From contig CAYMKI010000173.1 of NCBI GenBank assembly GCA_964390695.1, positions 1-5,881 on the forward strand: 5,881 nucleotides of DNA. Reading direction: 5' to 3'. Positions within the stretch are counted from its first letter, which is position 1, and each line of letters begins with the position of its first letter. Source of the DNA: CAWACC01 sp964390695. Lineage in GTDB: Bacteria; Chlamydiota; Chlamydiia; Chlamydiales; Parachlamydiaceae. The position numbers and the translations under genes are program-made. The notes under the pieces were generated by a model. That model did not search any database and was not told the origin of the DNA. It was given only the letters and a program-made list of their open reading frames with translations. Below, piece by piece: positions 1-4,784 of this stretch.

Positions 1-7
1 GTATAAC

Positions 8-913
8 ATGCAAAAAGACCATAAAAATCTACCCGAAAAAGGTTCTTTCGAAGTTAAAATCGGCCTGGCTGAAATGCTGAAAGGCGGTGTGATCATGGAT
101 GTCACCACGCCAGAACAAGCTAAAATTGCCGAAGATGCCGGAGCTGTAGCTGTTATGGCCTTGGAGCGTATTCCTGCCGATATTCGCGCTCAGGGAGGTG
201 TCGCTAGGATGTCTAGCCCCGATCTGATACAAAAAATTCAGGAAGCCGTATCCATTCCGGTGATGGCTAAGTGCCGTATAGGCCATTTTGTGGAAGCTCA
301 AATTCTGGAAGCGCTGTTTGTGGATTTCATTGACGAAAGCGAAGTTTTGACCCCGGCGGATGAAGAAAACCACATCGACAAGCATGCTTTCCGCATTCCC
401 TTTGTCTGCGGATGCAGGGATTTGGGTGAAGCACTAAGACGTATTGGAGAAGGTGCTGCTATGATCCGCACCAAGGGCGAGGCGGGCACTGGAAATATCG
501 TGGAAGCTGTGCGCCACATCCGGTCGGTCACCCGAGATATCCGCCGTCTTTCCTCTATGGACCCAAGCGAATGGATGTCGGAAGCTAAACGCCTTGGCGC
601 TCCCTATCATTTAGTGGAGTGGGTAGCGAAAAATGGCAAACTACCCGTGCCGAACTTTGCTGCCGGCGGCGTAGCCACTCCGGCGGATGCCGCGCTGATG
701 ATGCAGCTTGGCGCAGAAAGCGTATTTGTGGGTTCCGGCATCTTCAAATCCGATGATCCTGCTCAGCGGGCCAGATCGATTGTAGCTGCCGTGGCCTATT
801 ACAAAGACCCTGAAATTTTGATCAAAGCTTCTACTGGATTGATGAGCGCCATGAGCGGGATCGAAATCCAAAACATCAAAAAAGGCGAGTTAATGTCACC
901 CAGAGGATGGTAG
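8..913 (+). CDS. pdxS: Pyridoxal 5'-phosphate synthase, lyase/synthase subunit PdxS (Pdx1/SNZ family)
   Basis: PdxS makes pyridoxal 5'-phosphate from ribose 5-phosphate, glyceraldehyde 3-phosphate and ammonia supplied by PdxT, in the cytoplasm, as a (beta/alpha)8 barrel that forms dodecamers with PdxT. The 301-residue product matches the family end to end. Visible motifs are GGVIMDV with catalytic Asp31, ALERIPADIR (52-60), MAKCRIGH with the Schiff-base Lys88, DESEVLTPADEE (109-120), PFVCG (131-135), RTKGEAGTGN with the second Lys156, NFAAGGVATPADAALMMQLGA, and the VFVGSGIFKS phosphate-binding loop. Bacillus subtilis PdxS has 294 residues with Lys81 and Lys149, so this protein carries about seven extra N-terminal residues. 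The ATG at position 8 is the likely start, but only 7 bases precede it, so no ribosome binding site can be judged. Residue 104 is Phe where many bacterial homologues have Gly. The next gene, pdxT, begins 1 bp after the stop, so the two are surely co-transcribed. Confidence 0.97.
   Translation: MQKDHKNLPEKGSFEVKIGLAEMLKGGVIMDVTTPEQAKIAEDAGAVAVMALERIPADIRAQGGVARMSSPDLIQKIQEAVSIPVMAKCRIGHFVEAQILEALFVDFIDESEVLTPADEENHIDKHAFRIPFVCGCRDLGEALRRIGEGAAMIRTKGEAGTGNIVEAVRHIRSVTRDIRRLSSMDPSEWMSEAKRLGAPYHLVEWVAKNGKLPVPNFAAGGVATPADAALMMQLGAESVFVGSGIFKSDDPAQRARSIVAAVAYYKDPEILIKASTGLMSAMSGIEIQNIKKGELMSPRGW
902..906 (+). promoter_or_regulatory. Shine-Dalgarno for pdxT
   Basis: AGAGG lies inside the last codons of pdxS, 8 bases before the ATG at 915. 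It supports that start and suggests translational coupling of the two PLP synthase subunits. Confidence 0.6.
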
Positions 914-914
914 C

Positions 915-1502
915 ATGCAAGCCATCACCATAGGTGTCCTCGCTTTACAAGGTGCTTTTGCCAAGCATATCGAAATGCTAGCTGCTCTAGGGGTAGCGTC
1001 TATAGAGGTGCGCAAGCCTTCGCAATTGCAAAAATGCCAAGGGCTGATCATTCCCGGAGGGGAATCGACGACTATTCAAAAGCAAATCCAATACAGCAAA
1101 ATGGCTGCGGAGTTAAGGGAATTTGCGAAGCACAAGCCCATCTTTGGGACATGTGCAGGGCTTATCCTGATGGCAAAAAAAATAGCCGCGGATCCTATGG
1201 AGCCTTTTGGTTTTTTGGATGTGGAAGTGGCCAGAAACGCCTTTGGCAGGCAGAATGAATCTTTCAAGATGCAGATCCCTCTGCAGCTTGAAGGGAAGAG
1301 TCCGACACCTTTCCCCTGTGTATTTATTCGCGCGCCTAAAATCTTAGCCGCAGACCCTCACGTAGAAGTCCTGGCAAAATATGAAGATTTACCTATCTTG
1401 GTGCGTCAGGGATTCCATCTCGGAGCTACCTTTCACCCTGAGTTAACTCAAGACACCGCGGTGCATCGTTATTTTGTAGGTCTTGTCAGGCAAAGGAATT
1501 AA
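915..1502 (+). CDS. pdxT: Pyridoxal 5'-phosphate synthase, glutaminase subunit PdxT (Pdx2/SNO family)
   Basis: PdxT is a class I (triad) glutamine amidotransferase that hydrolyses glutamine and channels ammonia into PdxS. The 195 residues are the usual family length. Visible motifs are the N-terminal IGVLALQGAF strand-loop, IIPGGESTTI (45-54) forming the oxyanion-side loop, the nucleophile elbow GTCAGLIL with catalytic Cys80, the RNAFGRQ segment, FIRAP, and the C-terminal FHPEL carrying His174 and Glu176. These correspond to Cys79, His170 and Glu172 of B. subtilis PdxT, so the triad is intact. It starts 1 bp downstream of pdxS and has a Shine-Dalgarno inside the end of pdxS. Its own 3' end carries the ribosome binding site of the following F-box gene, which starts 2 bp after the stop. 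No internal damage is seen, so the enzyme should be functional. Confidence 0.97.
   Translation: MQAITIGVLALQGAFAKHIEMLAALGVASIEVRKPSQLQKCQGLIIPGGESTTIQKQIQYSKMAAELREFAKHKPIFGTCAGLILMAKKIAADPMEPFGFLDVEVARNAFGRQNESFKMQIPLQLEGKSPTPFPCVFIRAPKILAADPHVEVLAKYEDLPILVRQGFHLGATFHPELTQDTAVHRYFVGLVRQRN
1492..1497 (+). promoter_or_regulatory. Shine-Dalgarno for the small F-box gene
   Basis: AAAGGA sits within the last codons of pdxT, 7 bases before the ATG at 1505. It decides that start and places the F-box gene in the pdxST transcription unit. Confidence 0.6.
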
Positions 1503-1504
1503 GC

Positions 1505-2011
1505 ATGCACGGAATAGGCAATAGTTTTAGCGATCTGCCCTTGGAAATATTAGAGCTGATCTTTAAAAGATTGCATAACAACGACAGCAGTTTGCATCGA
1601 TGGAGTCAAACCTCAAAAAAAATACAAGCGATTATCCAAGAAAAAAAACAGGAATTGTTCAGTCCACAAGCTCTTAAGATTCACAGAACCTATCACAATA
1701 TTCTGGCATTGTTTGGAAGCCTCGATGCGTATCATAAGATTCCGGAATATGATTACAGAGTAAGTACTGTATACGTACCCTTTGATACAATAATTTATAA
1801 CTATTATCGTCAAAAAGTAAAAGCAAATGAATATTTGAAGATCTATGATTGTCCATTGTTTGATTCAGATGATGAACAAACCTGCTATATTAAAGAGTAC
1901 TATTTCACCATATGCTTAGGCGATGAAAATGCAGTTCAATGCGTGCAAAAGCACATTGTTGGCAGCTCTAGATGCATACCCCTATTCGACTCCTCTTGCA
2001 TAGTTATGTAA
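1505..2011 (+). CDS. Small F-box protein with C-terminal CaaX box, candidate secreted effector
   Basis: I do not recognise this 168-residue protein as a named gene. Residues 8-44 read as an F-box: FSDLPLEILELIF, then a leucine/histidine helix, then SQTSKKIQAII, keeping the LP-x-E-I-L-x-x-I-F core and the basic end of helix 3. F-boxes bind Skp1 in eukaryotic SCF ubiquitin ligases. Bacteria lack Skp1, so the likely site of action is the host cell. Residues 45-168 match nothing I know. They are Tyr- and Asp-rich and would hold any substrate-binding surface. No signal peptide or membrane helix is visible. The protein ends Ser-Ser-Cys165-Ile-Val-Met, a CaaX box very like those of N-Ras (CVVM) and K-Ras4B (CVIM), with another Cys at 157. 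The gene begins 2 bp after pdxT. Sampled GC is about 30 %, clearly below pdxST. The F-box call is fairly firm; effector status and prenylation are inference. Confidence 0.85.
   Translation: MHGIGNSFSDLPLEILELIFKRLHNNDSSLHRWSQTSKKIQAIIQEKKQELFSPQALKIHRTYHNILALFGSLDAYHKIPEYDYRVSTVYVPFDTIIYNYYRQKVKANEYLKIYDCPLFDSDDEQTCYIKEYYFTICLGDENAVQCVQKHIVGSSRCIPLFDSSCIVM
1997..2008 (+). other. Codons for a C-terminal CaaX prenylation motif (Cys-Ile-Val-Met)
   Basis: TGC ATA GTT ATG is followed directly by the TAA stop at 2009-2011. The four residues fit Cys-aliphatic-aliphatic-Met. Met in the last position is favoured by protein farnesyltransferase. Eukaryotes, not bacteria, carry this modification pathway (farnesyltransferase, RCE1, ICMT). 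Confidence 0.6.
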
Positions 2012-2053
2012 ATAAATATTATGATTCGAATGGGCAATTATGGAACTAAATGG

Positions 2054-2057
2054 CAGG
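2054..2057 (+). promoter_or_regulatory. Weak Shine-Dalgarno for pgk
   Basis: CAGG (AGG at 2055-2057) lies six bases before the ATG at 2064. It is short but well placed, and the encoded N-terminus aligns with known PGKs from this Met. Confidence 0.45.
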
Positions 2058-2063
2058 TAAGTT

Positions 2064-3299
2064 ATGGTCGAAAAACTTTCTCTAAAAGATATCCCTCTCA
2101 ACCAGCAAAAAGTCCTCATGCGTGTGGATTTTAATGTACCGCTGAATGCACAAGGGCAAATTAGCGACGATTCACGCATCCGCGCGGCCTTGCCGTCTAT
2201 CCGATATGTTTTAGATCAGGGAGGAGCTTTGATTTTGATGAGTCATCTAGGACGTCCCAAAAACAAGCCTTCGCCGGAATTTTCCTTGAAGCCTTGTGCA
2301 GAACGCTTGGCACAACTCCTGGAGAAACCTGTCATCATGGCGCCAGATTGTATTGGAGATAACGTGCAAGCCTTAGCTCAGGGGCTAAAGTCCGGTCAGA
2401 TCCTCTTATTGGAAAATTTACGCTTTCATCCGGGAGAAGAACATCCCGAAGAAGATCCAGATTTTGTAAAATCCTTGGCGGCCTTAGGGAGCGTATATGT
2501 CAATGATGCTTTTGGGACAGCTCACCGTGCGCATGCTTCGACCACGCTGATCGCCGAGTACTTCCCTGAAAAAGCTGCCGCAGGGTTTCTTCTAGAAAAA
2601 GAGATACAGTTTTTAGGTTCCACCTTGATCCAGCCGCAGCGCCCATTTTATGCCATCATAGGCGGGGCCAAGATTTCCACTAAGATAGGCGTTCTCGAGG
2701 CCTTGGCCCAAAAAGCCGATGCTTTGCTTATCGGCGGGGCCATGGCCTATACATTTTATAAGGCCAAGGGAATATCTATTGGAAAGTCACTATGCGAGGA
2801 AGAGTATATTGGCAAGGCCAAAGATATCATCCGTTATTGCCAGGAGAAGCAGGTGAAGTTGATCCTGCCCGTGGACCATGTAGCCGTAGCGGGTCTAGAG
2901 CCGCAAGTTCCCCTCCATATCACCGAGACAGAGAGCATTCCTGCCGATTTGATGGGCGTGGATATTGGGCCTAAAACGTTAATGCTATTTGAGCATGAAC
3001 TTCAGAAGGCCGCTACCGTTTTTTGGAATGGGCCTTTGGGTATTTTCGAAGATCCGCGCTTTGCAAAGGGGACGTTTGAGATGGTGCACGTATTAAGCCG
3101 TTTGAAGTGTACCAAAATTATTGGGGGTGGCGATAGCGTGGCTGCGGTAGAAGCTACAGGATTAGGGCATGCTATGACTCATCTTTCGACCGGCGGGGGG
3201 GCTGCCTTAGAGTACATCGAGAACGGCAAGTTGCCGGGCATAGAGGCTTTATCGGCAACCTCTCATAAAGAAAAAGCGCTTCGCCCTACGACTTCTTGA
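2064..3299 (+). CDS. pgk: Phosphoglycerate kinase
   Basis: PGK transfers phosphate from 1,3-bisphosphoglycerate to ADP in glycolysis, in the cytoplasm. The 411 residues span both Rossmann-like domains. The N-terminal substrate domain has RVDFNVPLN (Asp22, Asn24), SHLGRPK (60-66, Arg64), ENLRFHPGEE (Arg120) and NDAFGTAHRAHAS (Arg155). The C-terminal nucleotide domain has GGAKISTKIG (Lys203), FWNGPLGIFE (320-329, Glu329), GGGDS (354-358) and STGGGAALE (375-383). All expected substrate and nucleotide residues are present. The second-last motif has Ala-Ala where many PGKs have Ala-Ser. The N-terminus and the EKEIQFLG segment recall chlamydial PGK. The ATG at 2064 is preceded by CAGG six bases away, which supports it. 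The gene follows the small F-box gene by 52 bp without an obvious terminator, so it may be read from the pdx promoter, its own, or both. A run of seven G residues (3195-3201) lies in the last glycine motif; the frame is intact. Confidence 0.97.
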   Translation: MVEKLSLKDIPLNQQKVLMRVDFNVPLNAQGQISDDSRIRAALPSIRYVLDQGGALILMSHLGRPKNKPSPEFSLKPCAERLAQLLEKPVIMAPDCIGDNVQALAQGLKSGQILLLENLRFHPGEEHPEEDPDFVKSLAALGSVYVNDAFGTAHRAHASTTLIAEYFPEKAAAGFLLEKEIQFLGSTLIQPQRPFYAIIGGAKISTKIGVLEALAQKADALLIGGAMAYTFYKAKGISIGKSLCEEEYIGKAKDIIRYCQEKQVKLILPVDHVAVAGLEPQVPLHITETESIPADLMGVDIGPKTLMLFEHELQKAATVFWNGPLGIFEDPRFAKGTFEMVHVLSRLKCTKIIGGGDSVAAVEATGLGHAMTHLSTGGGAALEYIENGKLPGIEALSATSHKEKALRPTTS

Positions 3300-3366
3300 G
3301 TAGCTTGAGCTAGGCCTTTTCCTCAGTTCATGGGTAGTTGTCAATTGTAATAGTGCCTATTGTACC

Positions 3367-3395
3367 TTGACTATAATGTACAGTCTGTATAGCAT
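3367..3395 (+). promoter_or_regulatory. Candidate sigma-70/66-type promoter for the large F-box gene
   Basis: TTGACT (3367-3372) and TAGCAT (3390-3395) are separated by 17 bases, in the only non-coding gap upstream of the large F-box gene. A perfect TATAAT overlaps at 3372-3377 and could instead be the -10 box, but no good -35 sits 17 bases above it. The region is AT-rich, so such matches arise easily by chance. Confidence 0.3.
3379..3389 (+). promoter_or_regulatory. Operator-like 11-bp palindrome
   Basis: TACAG-T-CTGTA is a perfect dyad with a one-base centre. It lies in the spacer of the TTGACT/TAGCAT pair, or at the predicted start point if TATAAT at 3372-3377 is used. Either is a position where a repressor would act. 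No regulator is visible in the window. Confidence 0.2.
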
Positions 3396-3427
3396 ATTAT
3401 CGAATCAAATTTAAACAATACGATACT

Positions 3428-4684
3428 ATGTTGCCTTTAGAAAAATTACCTAATAACTCCTTAGTAAAATTAGAAGTTGAATTAAATAATGAATGTAATC
3501 TATTGCATTTATTACCAAATGATATTATTAGAAAAATATTTAGTGAATTGAATGTTTTTGAATTACCTCATCTACAAAGTGTAGATAGAAGGTGGAATGA
3601 AATTATCGCATCTCTATATCCGTATATATCCTACAGAATCATCAGGGGTATAGCCAAACGACAAATCGGTCGATTTTTAAAACAGGCCTCTTGGGAATTA
3701 ATTCATAGCAGGGTCGGCACCAAGAATGCTTCTACTAACTGTTTTTATAATTTGATGGCGGTGGCCATCGTGGTTTCAGGGGCTAAACAAGTTAAGAATA
3801 TATCCGATTATTTATATTGTAATTACAAATTTTATATGAAATCGGTTATAGAGGTTAAGAAAGAAAGATTGATAATAGATGTTACTGTCGATAATCTTCT
3901 ATCGGGATCTTTGCTCGTGAATATAAACAATAAAACCATCAAATGTAAAAATGATATAGCTCTTTTAAGTCCGAAATTAGAGCCTTTATTTAATCATTTT
4001 GTTGCATATCTGAATCCCATATTAAAGAAATGCGCCTATGAGGCCAGTGACGATATGGAAAAATGCAAAAGAAAAACTCTTAAAAATTTCAATGCTGCGT
4101 TGAATAATATGACTTACAACTTCAATGAATTCACATTTAAAACGCTGCAGGATGATATAAAAAATAATAAATCAAAAACAAATCAAAATAAATCGTTTAT
4201 TTACTATGTGGCGATAACAACACCCAATTTGCATAATAAAAAAAATGGATTAGACTATGCTTACTATCATTGTTTCACAATAGAACAGTATTTCAGTTCG
4301 ATAAAGAAAAAATGTCTATATAGGCTTTATCAAAGTAATATACATCAAATGACGTTAAAAAATTATTTTAGCAAGATGAAATACGATTTGTTTTCAGATC
4401 GCGGCTGCTTAAATCAAAAACAACTAACCCATTTTTTTCTGGATGTGCAGTTAATTGTTCAAGGAGTGAAGGGGCCGATCGATGCACTCAGTAAGCGTTG
4501 CTTTGGATCGGTGGTGCCCCAATTACCTTCATCCTTTTATGATGCAGCTAAGCAAAGTATTCACGGGCTTTCGTTGCGCTATAAGAGTGAAGAATTTTCA
4601 CCCAAAGATTGTATCAAAAATTTTATGTCTTTTTATGCTGATCACAAAAGTGAGTTACCTTTTCTCGATTTAACCACCTTTTAG
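3428..4684 (+). CDS. Large F-box protein of unknown specificity, candidate secreted effector
   Basis: The 418-residue product has a clear F-box at residues 28-61: LLPNDIIRKIFSELNVFELP followed by HLQSVDRRWNEII, keeping the LP-x-x-I-I-x-x-I-F core and the V-x-R-R-W-x-x-I-I end typical of the domain. This predicts binding to host Skp1. The remaining 350 residues show no leucine-rich, WD, kelch or ankyrin repeats that I can detect, and no membrane segments or signal peptide. They are Lys/Asn-rich with many Tyr. The protein ends Leu-Thr-Thr-Phe, so unlike the smaller F-box protein it has no CaaX box. The ATG at 3428 is the only one that keeps the F-box, yet it lacks a Shine-Dalgarno. Base composition is uneven: about 22 % GC at 4141-4200 and 50 % at 4441-4500. 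The two F-box proteins share no obvious similarity outside the domain. F-box assignment is confident; host targeting is inferred. Confidence 0.87.
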   Translation: MLPLEKLPNNSLVKLEVELNNECNLLHLLPNDIIRKIFSELNVFELPHLQSVDRRWNEIIASLYPYISYRIIRGIAKRQIGRFLKQASWELIHSRVGTKNASTNCFYNLMAVAIVVSGAKQVKNISDYLYCNYKFYMKSVIEVKKERLIIDVTVDNLLSGSLLVNINNKTIKCKNDIALLSPKLEPLFNHFVAYLNPILKKCAYEASDDMEKCKRKTLKNFNAALNNMTYNFNEFTFKTLQDDIKNNKSKTNQNKSFIYYVAITTPNLHNKKNGLDYAYYHCFTIEQYFSSIKKKCLYRLYQSNIHQMTLKNYFSKMKYDLFSDRGCLNQKQLTHFFLDVQLIVQGVKGPIDALSKRCFGSVVPQLPSSFYDAAKQSIHGLSLRYKSEEFSPKDCIKNFMSFYADHKSELPFLDLTTF

Positions 4685-4747
4685 CCTTATGTTTTAGAAG
4701 CTGGGGTGTCGAGATTCGTCTATATTTATAAAAGATAATTCTATACA

Positions 4748-4780
4748 ATCTCCTTCTCCTAACTTTTAACAAAAGGAGAT
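4748..4780 (+). promoter_or_regulatory. Hairpin that would sequester the Shine-Dalgarno of the 326-residue gene
   Basis: ATCTCCTT (4748-4755) is perfectly complementary to AAGGAGAT (4773-4780), with a 17-base loop, and the right arm contains the whole Shine-Dalgarno. A second, competing anti-Shine-Dalgarno, TCTCCT (4755-4760), can pair with AGGAGA (4774-4779). Such a layout is typical of translational control by RNA structure, for instance a thermometer or a leader switch. Which arm is transcribed depends on the start point: a promoter using TACAAT at 4744-4749 as its -10 would leave out most of the first arm. Confidence 0.45.
4773..4778 (+). promoter_or_regulatory. Strong Shine-Dalgarno for the 326-residue gene
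   Basis: AAGGAG lies six bases before the ATG at 4785. An out-of-frame ATG at 4781 is only two bases away, too close, so the start at 4785 is favoured. This is the strongest ribosome binding site in the window. Confidence 0.75.
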
Positions 4781-4784
4781 ATGT

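Noticed and set aside
29..871. Open frames antisense to pdxS
   Set aside because: They overlap a gene with every family motif intact, have no ribosome binding sites, and their translations show no recognisable domains.
2012..2063. Separate pgk promoter in the 52-bp gap
   Set aside because: The gap is AT-rich with loose TATTAT-like boxes but no paired -35 element at proper spacing. I could not support a specific site.
2792..2974. 60-codon open frame inside pgk
   Set aside because: It lies wholly within a clearly functional pgk in another frame and reads as low-quality Arg/Gly/Ser-rich sequence.
3195..3201. Run of seven G residues in pgk as a phase-variation or frameshift site
   Set aside because: It falls in the conserved STGGG motif, which needs Gly codons anyway. 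The frame is correct and a metabolic gene is an unlikely target for slippage switching.
3301..3320. Possible intrinsic terminator after pgk (TAGCTTGAGCTA followed by GGCCTTTT)
   Set aside because: The stem is only 4-5 bp with a tiny loop and low GC, and the T-run is just four bases. It is too weak to call as a terminator.
4482..4673. 63-codon open frame inside the 3' end of the large F-box gene
   Set aside because: It coincides with the GC-richer 3' segment, so I considered a frameshifted or overlapping gene. The F-box frame runs through without interruption and the alternative frame has no start signal or family resemblance.
3428..4684. Leucine-rich, ankyrin or WD repeats in the large F-box protein
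   Set aside because: Read through by eye, no periodic motif of the right length recurs after the F-box, so no substrate-binding repeat class can be assigned.
4781..4783. Alternative ATG for the 326-residue gene
   Set aside because: It is in a different frame and only two bases from the Shine-Dalgarno, too close for efficient initiation.
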